Assembly (NCBI GenBank): GCA_933228895.1
Contig: OW121858.1
Coordinates: 32,883,859-32,947,858, forward strand
DNA: 64,000 nucleotides
Direction: 5' to 3'
From: Platycnemis pennipes
Lineage: Eukaryota > Arthropoda > Insecta > Odonata > Platycnemididae
Under the pieces are notes generated by a model. That model saw nothing but the letters and a program-made list of their open reading frames with translations. It made no database searches and was not told the origin of the DNA. Both the position numbers and the translations under genes were made by a program. Shown piece after piece: positions 30,155 to 41,680 of the stretch (position 1 is the first letter of the stretch; each line of letters begins with the position of its first letter).

Positions 30155-30540
30155 TCTAATACAGACATGTTTTTATTCTTATTTTTAGTCTTATTCTGAT
30201 CTACCGTAAAAATAGTTTACTATATTGCCTATGGATAAATTAAAGAATGGGTGGTGCGAAATGACCTTGGCTGTCGAAGCACCCCAAAAATCAATACCTA
30301 CCTACCGTACAAGAAGTATCTCCAAGACTTGACTATTCCAGTTCCTAGGACAACTGCGTGGAGACGTAGATTTTGTGATCCACATCTGATAGAGCAGCGG
30401 CATCGAGTAGAAAACCTGAATGTAAGTACAATGTATGGTATGATGTTGACTTTTCATCTCTGCTTCATTGGAGGAAATCTAGGACCGAGTTTAGTCTTCC
30501 AATGAACGATTACATTTATTATTAAGCTTCATAATTTCAG

Positions 30541-30636
30541 GTCTCTGCATTTAATGAATAAGGAGTTCTGTCAAGTACTGGCGCGAATAAAGAATCGAAT
30601 GCTGTTAATAGCAACCACCAATTACCAAACAATCAA
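30541..30636 (+). pseudogene. Tnp2-like gene, exon 2 with an in-frame stop
   Basis: Acceptor AATTTCAG|GTCTCT, donor AATCAA|GTAAGT, 96 bases, phase 0 to 0. The chained frame reads VSAFNE-stop-GVLSSTGANKESNAVNSNH; the stop is TAA at 30559-30561. The other two frames do not keep phase. Confidence 0.5.
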
Positions 30637-30918
30637 GTAAGTAATAATATCCTATGAAGAAGAGCAACCGCAAATGCTTATAGTCATATTTTATTTCCTC
30701 TCTGTGGAGATGTAGGCATGATCATGAGGAATACCTTTACTAGGACATATATGTGACAGATAACTTGACTTTTGTTGAATTACTGAGTTTGTAACTTTTA
30801 TTTTTCTGCTTCACTACACCTATTTGATAAAAATGTCATAGTTAATTTGTTATTGGTGGAAATACGGTTTTTTTCTGCTGCATTGGGTGTAATATATGCT
30901 CTTAATCAACCCCACTAG

Positions 30919-31899
30919 GAGCACTCTTTTAATGTGTCCCGTTCTGATGCTGACTCCGAATCAAGTCTCTCATCCTTCAATAGGGTAGTTTCCTTCATCA
31001 AAGAAAACAGACTTCATTAATTGCGATTTGTGCCCTGCCATAAATGTATTTAATTTACGCAAAAAGTTTGTATCGAGAAATCCCAGTTTACTAGAAAATT
31101 AAATGTTAATTTTAAGGCCATTTGAAAAGGCTCTGAAATGGCGGGGTGCGCTGCCTTCATGCTGACGTAACAGGTATGTAGTTTACGTTGCGAAGCATAG
31201 GAAAATTCGTCTCCTGAACTTACCGTTGTATTTCAGGGCCCCTTAGCTCTAGTGAATATTTATTAGTATTAACCTGTAAAAACTATCAATGTTGGAAAAG
31301 AATTCTCAGTTAAACATGGTATTATTAGTCATTTTATAGGCTCAAGGACGTCCTGCTCGCTGTGTCTTCTGCTACGACGAAGCATGGCGTGAAGGTCATG
31401 CGGCGATAGGCGAACTACATGATATGCTTGTGAAAGGAATACTAACTGATTTTAAATGAATCAACTGCATAAGTAATGTTAAATAAATAAATAAAAGTTA
31501 ATTATAATTAATTGACGGAATAAATATGCCTCCAATACTTGTTCATAAGCTTTAACGGAGTGCGGCGTCTATTTGGAAGCGCCCGCAGCACCACCTGGTG
31601 GCAGGTAGAGGAAATATTTTGACGTCACGCGTAGGATTAACCGGCATGCAATAGTTTGCCGTCGCGTTTTCGCGCCATTGATTTTTTTCACTTTTTAATT
31701 AATGAGGAAAAATACTTAACGTCATTTAAAAATCGAACGGCTTAAAACACGTACTCCAGAGGTTATAAACTTTCGATCAAGACAATAAAAAAATAATAGG
31801 AAACTACCCTATTCCGCCAATGTTGAGGCTTCGCATCTACTTAGTCATTGCAGCGGGAGTGACGAAGAAATGATTAGTGAAAGTGAATCACTTGAAGTG
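30919..31899 (+). pseudogene. Tnp2-like gene, acidic exon split by the MITE
   Basis: Acceptor CCCACTAG|GAGCAC, donor GAAGTG|GTATGT. Before the MITE it encodes EHSFNVSRSDADSESSLSSFN, and after it SANVEASHLLSHCSGSDEE. If the element with one copy of AT is removed, the two parts join in frame (21 + 29 codons), phase 0 to 0. This is an acidic, serine-rich region that often precedes Tnp2-type domains. Confidence 0.6.
30982..31810. mobile_element. 829-bp MITE, copy 2
   Basis: Same length and ends as the copy at 20830-21658, differing at roughly a dozen positions by eye. AT lies on both sides (30980-30981 and 31811-31812). Here the host sequence is coding, so the frame tests the boundary: an AT duplication restores the reading frame, whereas a TA duplication would not. 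The internal exon-like frame AQGRPARCVFCYDEAWREGH is kept. Confidence 0.85.
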
Positions 31900-32581
31900 G
31901 TATGTAGTAGTTAAACTGCTGTATATGCTCTAGTCATTCGTCTCCTAATTTATAGACCGGCCTCACTTTCATTAGTAGATTTATATTCGTTGCATATTTC
32001 CTGTACTGATTCTCTAATGCATCTACCAACATTTTCAATCCCTTGGATGATTGACATTGTTTCAAAATTGCTCTCACATCTCATTGGCTTATTCTTTAAT
32101 GATCAAAGATTGCAGTTTCTCTTTATTCATAATACTCTTTTGCTGCTCATGGATCAATCGATGTTAACTGCATATGACAATAAATTTTTAAGAGGACATA
32201 TATATACTCTGAATAAACAAAACTGTAGCCATTAAAAAACCATTAGAATTAACTTCTAACCTTCATATCTTTAATATAATGTCCTTATGTACGTAACTAA
32301 TTATAAAATGCATTTACTGGTGTTGATGGAGGCTTATAACGGGAGACAACCCAAAAAAACCTAGCAGCGCCTAATGCATTTACTGGCATGCACATAAACA
32401 TAATCAAAACATTTAGATTTTCAATGCTCAAATATCAAACTGTTATCTTCACCTTCTACATTTATTGCATTGCTAACACTGTATACATGATAAAAAATGT
32501 ATGCATTCCAGTGTTCCTTATAGTTGCCCTTATTCCTTTCCCTCCCACTCTTTAACTGTTCCTGTTCTAATACTCTCCCAT

Positions 32582-33483
32582 CTTGAATGAATGAATGAAT
32601 GAATTTATTTTCTCCAGTAGCATTACATAAAATATAACAAGACATATATGCATACACTTAGCACGTGGAGATAATTTAGGGTGTCAGAAGGGTACCTGTA
32701 TATGACACCCTTACAAACATTGGCACATGTGAAATCGAAGAAAATGGAAAAAATGAAACAATTTTAGTTTTTAACACTGACAGGGAACTTATTCCTCGCA
32801 ACATAAGGTAAGCAAAATTTTATGAAAATAAAGAACAAGACAACATAAAGTTAATTTTTTTTTAACAACAAAAAATCGTAAGTAAAAAAAACCAGTTATA
32901 ATCAGCACAAGTATGAATCTACTTCCTCTCTTTGTAACAACCATTTTGTTAATCTTTTAAGAAGGACAGGTGAACTATTTGCATGAATTATATGGTATGG
33001 CAGCAAGTTGTACATTTTGGGCCCTAGATACACAAATGATCTTTTGTACATAGAAATGTTGGGTTTGGTATACCTTATAAAGTATTTGTCTCTTGTATTA
33101 TAACCAGTTTTTTGGATAGTCGTTCCAAACAATATAGGCCTATCACCAGATCGGATGAAAAACATCCTTAATGTTCTGTACAAGTACAAATGCCTTATTG
33201 GAAGTAAGTTCAATTTTAGGAATAAAGGAAATGAGTGCTCATAGCGGGTTTTAAAAGTTAGAATTCGAACAATCCTCTTTTGTAACACAACAACTGGTTG
33301 CAAAGCATTTTTATAGGCACTTCCCCAGCAAATCAACCCATATGTCAACTTAGACTGATCTTCCCTTGACCGTTCCCCTATCCTGTGCTTCATTATATCC
33401 CTGTACAGTAGCTCATAGTATTCCACACAGTTCATTACAATTAAATTATGTATGAGTCTGCAATCCACCCCAGAAAACTGCAT
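32582..33483 (-). mobile_element. 5'-truncated LINE with RT C-terminus, ATTC tail
   Basis: A 193-residue minus-strand frame (33483-32902) resembles the region after the RT catalytic core: LTYGLICWGSAYKNALQPVV, then QKRIVRIL, then PLFLKLNLLPIRHLYLYRTL. This block is typical of CR1/L2/Jockey-group LINEs. The 3' UTR ends in a (TTCA)n tail (plus-strand TGAATGAATGAA at 32584-32604), again typical of that group. No relation to the I-type copies was seen. It lies in an intron of the Tnp2-like gene. Confidence 0.7.
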
Positions 33484-33929
33484 GAGTTCAACACAATGTT
33501 CCTAAGCCTCTGCTTCACCATGATGTGGTCAGTTTGACATTTCCCTTGTCCCCTGGTTTTACCACGGATAACTACCTCTGACTGCATATTTTATAAGTGG
33601 TTGCTGTAAATAATTTACTTCACCTACATAATTTAACTGATTTCTCAAAGTGGTCATTCCTTAACCCTAGCCTTATATCCCTTTATAATCCTTATGAAAA
33701 TGATAATTATCCTAAGTGTGATGCAGGAATAGTTAGAATAAAGCATTCCTCAAGATTTTGAAATCTTATTGACTAATTTTAGTCGAGGAATTGCATTGAC
33801 AGCGTTAATGAAAATGTATGATGATTTACATTAGCATTCGCATGAAAGCTGTTTTGATTTGACATTTGACTACCACAATGTGACTGTAAACAAAACCTTT
33901 CATTTAAATCTATTATATTTTACTTTACA

Positions 33930-34093
33930 CTAGATATGTCATGGTTCTGATGACAGATACAGACCACAGCAGTGACTCCAATGAATGTTCAGACTGGGAT
34001 TATTCCAGTTACGAAGAAGATGCGGGTCATCTTGCAGACGACGGTGTCGAGGATGATATGGGTTTTCCAAACAATCAGCAAGGAAATGATGAG
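33930..34093 (+). pseudogene. Tnp2-like gene, second acidic exon
   Basis: Encodes TDTDHSSDSNECSDWDYSS and a following Asp/Glu-rich stretch, ending AATGATGAG|GTGACT, phase 0. The acceptor is uncertain: CACTAG| at about 33930 is the best match, but ACAG sites at 33958 and 33964 are possible, and phase with the previous exon cannot be confirmed. Confidence 0.5.
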
Positions 34094-35216
34094 GTGACTA
34101 ATTTGGTTGCATATTTATTACTGTGTTTCCACTTTCTCCTTCTTGCACTATGAGCTAACTGGTCATATCTTTACCTTGCAGATCGAGGATAATCAGCTTT
34201 TATACCAAGGAGCCCGGATAACAAGAAAGGAAAGTGATCTGCTCATGATGAGTTTTATTATACGGTGGAGTTTAGAGGAAAAGAGTGTTGAGCATTTACT
34301 TAGACTGATTGATTGCCATCTACCTGTATCCATGATGGGATCACAGTATATGTTCTTAAAGAGATTTCCTATTCTGGATGATACTAAAATTCACTTCTTT
34401 TGCTCTAACTGTGCAGAGCTTTTACCATCTGAATTCAGAGAAATCACATGTGGGAACTGTAGTGAAGTTCTACTGAAATCTGACCTTAAAGATACTGGAA
34501 GCTATTTTGTCCAATTGTCTATAAGGAACCAGTTAATTTCGATTTTGAGGAACAATAACTTGCGGACTATCCTTAGAAGAGAATGTGAAGAGAAAGACGT
34601 GATCTCTGGAAAATATTTTAAGCGTCTTCACGAAACAGGGGTCATAGGTGACAATGACCTCACGCTGCAGTGGAATACAGATTCGGTGAATCCATACAAA
34701 AGTACAAAAATGCAGGTATGGCCAATTCAAGCTTGTGTCAATGAATTGCCGTACCATGTCCGACGGGATACCATGATTTTGTGTGGGTTGTACTTTGGGA
34801 AGAGTAAGCCCAATATAAATTCATTTCTGCGACCTTTTGTGGATGAACTTCGGGCTTTGCATACTGAGGGCTTCCATTTCCACTATCCTGGCCAGAATTT
34901 TGTTACCAACATCAAAGTTCATTTTGTCATCTGTGGATTCCATAGCCAGGCCTGTTCTGCAAGGAATTATGCAATTCAATGGAATGTATGGTTGCTCATA
35001 TTGTTTGAAGAAGGGTGAGGTAATACTTAGGGGGAGAGGTAGGGCAAGAATTTATCCTGGAGGAGTAGGTGAGCCTCGCTCTGTGGAGCAACATGTAGAG
35101 GCTATTCATCAGCTGGAAGAGCAAAATGAGAATGGGCAGGAGAAAAAGGTTCATGTGCAAGGTGTTAAGGATCGCTCAGTACTTCTGTTTCTGCCTACGC
35201 ACAATATTATATCCTC

Positions 35217-35476
35217 TGTTTACGCCGGTGTAATTGCCACCGTCATTTGTCATTGGTCATCACGACTTTCGTGTGTGTTCTGTTTATAAAGAAATATTAT
35301 TCATCCACATGCCAACCTGGCAACAATGATTGTTTTCTTGTATCTAACAGAAGTTGTTATTTTAATGATTTAAATGAATACAGTCCACTTATTTCAAAAG
35401 GGATCTATGGCATTTTATTAATTCAGACATCAGGGTGATGTCAACGGTTTTCGCTGCTATTTCTACGGCGGAAACA
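35217..35476 (+). repeat. BEL element 5' LTR
   Basis: 260 bases with TG...CA ends, complete. Followed at once by TTTGGTCCTTCGGGCCGGAT, a leader sequence seen in many insect BEL elements. Confidence 0.92.
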
Positions 35477-35769
35477 TTTGGTCCTTCGGGCCGGATCTCT
35501 TTGCGAATCCATTGTGGCATAATTGTCGAATTTTCATATTACTAATTTTACATATTCCCTTACATCGGTACTCAACCAAGGAATAAGATTTGCTGCCACT
35601 GAGAGCATAAACACCGAAGATTTTGGTTTAATTTGTTGCTGCTTCTTCACTTCATTCGTCATCAACAAGCGGATTATCGTGAAAAAGAATACTACATTGG
35701 AACTTTCTTTGTCAAAGGTCAGATCTAACCCTACCTATTCCTTACCTTTACCTGAAATTTCCTTAATTC

Positions 35770-37901
35770 ATGCATGCTTGTCGAAACATGGATTGCAAGT
35801 TAAAGAAATCCTTGATTAAGAAGAGGGGCATAATCAAAGCATCTCTTGCAAGATTAAACTCGTTTGTAACTAATTTTAACGAAGCAACTCAAAGTGTTCT
35901 CGAGTTAAAGGTGAGACAAGAACAATTGCCGAAACTTCATCACAATTACTGCAAAATACAAGAGGAATTAGAAGTTGAAGATGTTGATGAGGATCATTCA
36001 GATGATAGAGCGGCATTTGAGGAACAATTTTATACAGTACAAGCATTATATCTTAGATTACTTGAGCCAGCATGTGTGCCAAATACAAGAAATTCTTCAC
36101 AAAATTATTCAATAATTGACAAATCACACGTCAATTCACATATTAGACTCCCGGTTATTGAGTTACCTAAGTTTAAGGGAAATGTTTGTGAGTGGTTGCA
36201 CTTCAGGGATACATTTGAAGCTTTAGTATGCAATAACATTCATTTGTCTGCTGTACAGAAGTTTCATTATTTACTATCATCCTTGGAAGGAGAACCACAT
36301 CAGCTTATCCAGAATTTACAAGTAACTAATGATAATTTTGAAGTAGCATGGGGACTAATTAAGGGCAGATATCACAACGAAAAGGTAATAGTCTCCACTC
36401 ATATGAATCATCTTCTTCACATGCCAACTGTAGACAAAAATAAAATTGGCTCATTAAGGATGCTAGTAAACCATATACAATCAAACGTGAATGCAATACA
36501 GGCACTGAAACTTAATGTGTCTTTATTTGATGTGTTATTAATTCAAATAATCATGAATCATATTGATCAAGATACCAGAAAAGAATTGGAATTTCAGTCA
36601 GAGAATGAAGAGATGCCTACGCTACAATTAATTTTAGAATTTTTAGAAAAAAATTTAAAGCCTTAGAAAATATTGGTGTTATTACTACGGCAAATGCAAT
36701 GAAATCTAATTACAATTATAAGCAGCAATCTAAAGTACAGCAGTCATACGTGGCTGTACATTTAAAATGTGTAAAATGTAAGGGTGAACACCAATTGCAT
36801 AAGTGTCCTGAATTTTTAAAAATGGACGTAGGAGAACGATCTAAGCTAGTGAAACAGTTGAAATTGTGCTTTAATTGTTTGAGAAAATACTCACACAATC
36901 ATCAGTGTTCAACGCAAAATTGCAGAAAGTGTGAAAGGAGACATCACACACTATTACATTTTGAGGCAATACCCTCAAGAGATGGTGACACATCAAGAAC
37001 AGCATCATCTGTACAACCTATTAGTAGTTACTGCGCTATCAAAACAAAGGTGTGCTCACAGGTGATACTAGCCACAGCAGTTGTAGAAGTCAGAAATCAT
37101 CAAGGACAGTATATACCATGTAGAGCCTTGTTGGACTCTGCTTCCCAGGTGAATTTTATATCAGAAAATCTAGTTCAGAAATTACAATTGAGGAAACATA
37201 AACATCATTTACCTATCCAGGGGATTGAAGGAGTTAGAGCGGATACAAATTGTCAAAGCTCTTTACATTTAAGATCTCGATTCACTGACTATAGGACTGA
37301 TATTAATTGTGCAGTACTTCCCCGCATTACAGGCCTACTGCCAAGTACCTCTATAGACATTAGAAACTGGAATATCCCAGAAAATATTAAGTTAGCCGAT
37401 GAACATTTTAATCAACCCAATACTATTGATTTGTTGCTAGGTGCACAAGTCTTTTATGAGATTCTATTGCCAAACAAATTACAAAAACAAGGAACATTTC
37501 CTTTTCTTCAAGAAACACTTCTTGGTTGGACGGTTGCTGGAAACACACCCACAACTTCATCAATGCATTATCCACAAACTGTTGCACATTGTCTTCATAT
37601 AGAGGCATCAGTAGAAACAAACAGAGCATTAGAAGATAATCTTAAGAAAACTTGGAGCATCGAATCCACTAATCAACCTGTTACATCATCAGAAGAAAGG
37701 CAGTGTGAAAGACATTTCGTTAGCAACACCACTCGCCTGTCAGATGGCAGATTTGATGTTACACTACCAACAAAGATCAATCCCAAGGAACTTCGCAAAT
37801 CTACACGGTGCTTAAAGCAACTAGCTCAGGAAAATGAAAAAAAAATTATCCTCACACTTCAAAAATTACAAACGAAGATTTCTACATGGATTATCTATTA
37901 A
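35770..37901 (+). pseudogene. BEL element gag-protease region
   Basis: The first frame (35770-36666) is gag with the DUF1759-type core (PVIELPKFKGNVCEWLHFRD). A second frame (36699-37901) holds zinc knuckles (CVKCKGEHQLHKC; CFNCLRKYSHNHQC) and an aspartic protease of the Pao kind with active-site LLDSASQ (about 37131-37151), and then the approach to the RT domain. The frames change near 36650, at a run of seven A followed by TTTAAAG, most likely a one-base indel because BEL elements usually use one long frame. The sequence then drops out of frame at 37901, where the deletion begins. Confidence 0.8.
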
Positions 37902-37984
37902 GTGGCGCTTCCAGTCTCCCGGAAGCATTGAAAATCTTCAAGGAATTGTCAGCAGTGCTCAAAACAGCTGGTTTCTCCCTTAGA

Positions 37985-38486
37985 AAAAGTCTTAGATGAT
38001 AGAATTATCACATATGAAGAGTTACTGACATTACTAACACAAATCGAGGCATGCATGAACTCCCGTCCCATTTCCATTTTATCCAACGAACCACATGATT
38101 CAAATTATTTATCCCCTTCCCATTTCCTGATTGGCGAACCCTTGACCAATTTACCTTCTCCCGACCTTTCTGACAAGAAAGTAAGTATTCTTTCCAGATG
38201 GCAACAACAGCAGCAACGGTTACAACATTTTTGGAAGCGATGGTCGAAGGACTACCTCCAAGAACTTCAGCAGCGTCGATGTTGTCGGAAAAGTTATTCA
38301 GATTATCAGCCTGGAATGGTGGTTCTTATAAAGAATGATCAACTACCTCCATTAAAATGGAAATTAGGAGTGATAAGTGAAGTAAATAAAGGATCTGATG
38401 GGAGAGTAAGGATAGTAATGTTGAAAACGGATGCTGGAGAAGTGAAACGGCCTGTAGTTAAACTATGTCCTTTACCTTGTACATGA
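37985..38486 (+). pseudogene. BEL element integrase C-terminus
   Basis: The frame resumes with EELLTLLTQIEACMNSRPIS, then SPSHFLIGEPL and a basic C-terminal domain of the DUF5641 kind (GMVVLIKNDQLPPLKWKLG), ending at 38486 just before the polypurine tract. The catalytic DDE part and zinc finger of the integrase are missing. Confidence 0.8.
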
Positions 38487-38926
38487 CCATTTGTTGGAAC
38501 CAATTGTTCCAAGGGGGCCGGTATGTTTACGCCGGTGTAATTGCCACCGTCATTTGTCATTGGTCATCACGACTTTCGTGTGTGTTCTGTTTATAAAGAA
38601 ATATTCACGGTCGTATATACAGGTCCGGCAACTCCCTATATTACCCTATAGGCCGAGCTGGCAGACCCTTGAGGCTGAGAGAGTAGTTCCGGCTTAGTGG
38701 CGCTGGTAGTACATACCCCAAGTTTTCCGCTAGGAATACGTGGTGAGAGAGGCGAGTTATGCGGTGCTCGAGTAGAAAAGTGAGAAAATCTTTGTCCATG
38801 AGTGGCTTTCAGTTTTCCCTGGATTGCAACTGATTCATCGGTGAGTATAGATGTTGATTATATACCGATATGTGACTTACTTTTGAATATACTGAGCCTA
38901 AAATGCCATCTATTCAGGTGTTCACA

Positions 38927-39135
38927 ATGCCGAGCAGTTGTGTGGCTCCAGGTTGCAAGGAAGGATACGGGTCGAAAAAGTCATCATTGTCTTTTTTTCC
39001 ATTCCGAAAGATCCCGAGAAGCGTGCCAAATGGCAAGTTGCTATTCCAAGGAAGGATTTGGTATTGAGGGCAAGACAGGTTGTCTGCGAGAAGCACTTTG
39101 CACCTCAGGACATTCTAGGGAAAATATTTCTTTAA
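38927..39135 (+). pseudogene. THAP zinc-finger fragment
   Basis: Starts MPSSCVAPGCKEGYGSKKSS, giving the first two Cys ligands of a C2CH THAP finger. One base off in a run of seven T (38990-38996), the other frame carries the rest: PKDPEKRAKWQVAIPRKDL then VVCEKHF with the last Cys and His, ending in a stop at 39135. The THAP domain is the DNA-binding domain of P-type transposases and of related host proteins. No transposase follows. Confidence 0.75.
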
Positions 39136-39179
39136 AACGGCGATGGAAATATCATTGAAGAGGTAAGTTTTTCATAAAG

Positions 39180-39340
39180 AAATTCCTCTCGGGTTCTTCA
39201 CCGGGTAAGTTGGTCCATGGCCGACGTTTCGGTGCTCGACTCGGTGATGAGTCTCATCTGCCCTGATGACGGTGCACGAGTCGAGCACCGAAACGTCGGG
39301 CATGGACCAACTTACCCGGTGGAGAACCCGAGAGGAATTT
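39180..39340. repeat. 64-bp-arm hairpin, Penelope-like LTR fragment
   Basis: The arms 39180-39243 and 39277-39340 are reverse complements with only a few mismatches (both contain CCGACGTTTCGGTGCTCGAC or its complement), around a loop of 33 bases. The ACGTTTCGGTGCTCGA core with a CTGATGA in the loop is a sequence I associate with Penelope-like elements, which carry hammerhead ribozyme motifs. No GIY-YIG or RT frame is nearby. Confidence 0.55.
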
Positions 39341-39669
39341 CTTCATTCAATTCGCCGGGAAAGCATACGCTCTTATTTCAAGTTGTTCATAGTTTTAATT
39401 ATAATTATGCCCCCTTATTATTTTCATGTTAATGATAGATATCATTAACGAAAAGCCGAGCAACGATGGCTTATTCAGTCTCTTCAGCTCCATCGGACAG
39501 ATACTGTTAAACCGTCAGGTCACCATCAGCACTTTTCCTAAAAATTACGTATGTTAAAGTAGTATTCCTGCAATGAATTCAATAATTTAATTAATCTGCT
39601 ATTATTAAATTTCTTAAAATAATATTTATCTCGTTATTGTTATATTGTCATTAATTTTAACTGTTTGAA

Positions 39670-39959
39670 CAGGGGCGTCGAAACTTGTTCCCTGGGAGGA
39701 GCCAACCTTGAAGCCCGGCCCGGCTCTTAAGAAAAGGGCCCGCATTTTTTGCGGATGGGAGGGGGTAGAGACTAGAATTCCGCTAAAAGTGCATATGAAC
39801 GGGTAGAATATGCATCAGAAGGGAAAAGCCAAGCTGAAAACAAGTGAAATTTAATTAATTTATTAATGAAGACTCATTAATCAAGGGCCCGGGGCAAATT
39901 CTGGGGGGGGGGGGGGGGGGGGGCGAATGGCCTCCCTGCCCCCCCTTCCGACGCCGCTG
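39670..39959. mobile_element. hAT-like MITE with polyG
   Basis: Ends CAGGGGCGTCG and CGACGCCGCTG, related as inverted repeats. Eight-base flanks TGTTTGAA (39662-39669) and TGCTCGAA (39960-39967) differ at two transitions, as expected for an old hAT target duplication. No coding capacity. It contains about 20 G in a row (39903-39923), which may be unstable or poorly sequenced. Confidence 0.65.
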
Positions 39960-40355
39960 TGCTCGAATGTATGTAACCCTGAACATGTTTTTAATAGTTT
40001 TTCAGGGGATATATGCAAGTGTCATTGGTCCTTATTCGAAGAAATTTCTGGAAACCTTTGTCTTTTAATTTCCCATACTCTAGAATAAGGAGCGGCAGTT
40101 TCTGACTGGAATCTTTGTGAATCACATCAGATTTGTGTTTCTTGTAGATGTTTTTTGGAATTTTGAGTCACTGTTGCAGTGAAAATTTTACTAAATTTGT
40201 TTGGCCAAATAAATTTTATCTTGCTCTTCAACAATCTTACTTGACATTGTATGACTTAATTTTTTTGTATTTGCTTAATAAACGAATGTTGATTCTTGAA
40301 TTTGTTTTCCTTTAATAGTTCGAACTATATGTAGATATAGATCCATATGCAATTA

Positions 40356-41680
40356 CAGTTGAGCACCCTTAATCCGGGAACCCCTAATCAGGCAATTTTG
40401 CCATGACCAACCAGGTACTTAAGTTAGTGGAAAATGCCGAAACATTTTTAACCGGAACATTGCTTCATAACCTGACGAGATATTATTCTTATATCAATAC
40501 TGAGATACCATTCTTAACGTTAATTTTCCCATTCCGAGAATCAGAATAATTTAAACATATTAATTTCTGGTACTTCGTGTATCCTGGAATTATTCTGGAA
40601 CTTGAAGTAAACATATAAATTTGAAGACATCGCCGAGACGGACTACGACTAATTTACAGATCGGCCACTTTAAATGGCGCGCGGATTTTTGATTGACCAC
40701 TAGACGTAATTTGATAAAATTATTGGTTATATTCTTGTTTCGCCCAAAACATGTCTCATCCATACAGTTGTGGCAACAGCACAAAACGTTAACCAACGCA
40801 GAAAAAGTGCAAGTTGTGAAAAATCTTGACGCCGTTGCATCAGTAAAGCGTTTGACTGAAACATACTGAGTTGGATCTTCAACAATATAACACATTAAGA
40901 AGCTGAAAGAGAAAAATCATCAAAATTTTACTAATAAAGTGACAGAAAGAGGTAATTAACAGAGAGAAAAACTATGAAAGAAGATTTAAGTGCTGATTTA
41001 GATAGCCTGGTTTCAATTGCGTCGAAGTGAAGGGCTTAGTTAATATTTCTGGCCAAATGCTAATGGAGCAGGATAAACTATTTTAGAAATAGACGTGATC
41101 AATCCAAAAGACGTGATTCGGGAAATTTCACGTGCAGGCAATAGTATTTCACCGTCCGTTCTAAAACACGCGTGGTTTAAATTGTGGCCTGCTTTAAGGT
41201 TTGATATAGAGGAAATAAGTGGGGATTTACATTGACGAAATAAGTGGGGAGACGCATTGACATCACGCTGAATCAGCTGATAACAAATCGAACTCGGAAG
41301 GAAATTATGTTACGCACAGCATAAGAAATATCACATTTTATAACCTTTTCCAATAACAATATGAAACTTTTCCATGTGCAGGTATTTGCACAATGCTTAG
41401 ATTCCGTTATTTTCACTCACTGCGCAACTTCGATAATTTTAAATAATAACTGTGCGGATTAAGAAACCATTTCTTTCTGATAATTCTCAGTTACTCTTTT
41501 TAAAATAATGTTCAGTAAATGGCAAACGAATATATTTTGTTATAAATAATTGACTCCTTTCAATGAAAACATCCCGGACGTCAGAAATAAACTAGTTCCC
41601 ATACATGACCCATAGTCCGGCAAAATCCCTAATCCGGTATCACTTCGGTCCCAACTGTGCCGGATAATGATGCTCAACTG
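40356..41680 (+). mobile_element. pogo/Tigger-like element relic
   Basis: Terminal inverted repeat CAGTTGAGCA(C/T)C..TTA(A)TCCGG at both ends, flanked by TA (40354-40355 and 41681-41682). On the plus strand, 40770-40930 reads KTLTNAEKVQVVKNLDAVAS, then VGSSTI and IKKLKEK, i.e. the CENP-B/psq-like DNA-binding N-terminus of Tigger transposases. Stops interrupt it at 40868 and 40889. The DDE region is not recognisable. Confidence 0.7.

Larger units (their letters stand above)
24614..30303 (+). mobile_element. Full-length I-type LINE, copy 2
   Basis: Same organisation as copy 1, clearly diverged from it in protein sequence, so it belongs to a different subfamily. Target duplication ACCGTACAAGAAG (24601-24613 and 30304-30316). 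It keeps the 5' UTR (CCCCTGCGGGTAGGGGGATT), an intact ORF1, an ORF2 broken by a 10-bp duplication, the tail hairpin (30252-30282) and a CCTACCTACC end. It lies in codon 12/13 of the Tnp2-like gene, in the same orientation. Confidence 0.92.
24578..30421 (+). pseudogene. Tnp2-like gene, exon 1 split by the LINE
   Basis: The 36 bases from the ATG at 24578 encode MPAGRKRGPYKK. After the LINE and one copy of its 13-base target duplication, the frame continues at 30317 with YLQDLTIPVPRTTAWRRRF and reaches a donor CTGAAT|GTAAGT after 30421, phase 0. Restoring the empty site therefore gives one open exon of 47 codons, which supports both the exon call and the exact insertion point. Confidence 0.7.

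Noticed and set aside
40590..40895. 101-residue minus-strand frame in the Tigger relic
   Set aside because: The plus strand of the same stretch carries the recognisable Tigger DNA-binding region, so this is antisense.
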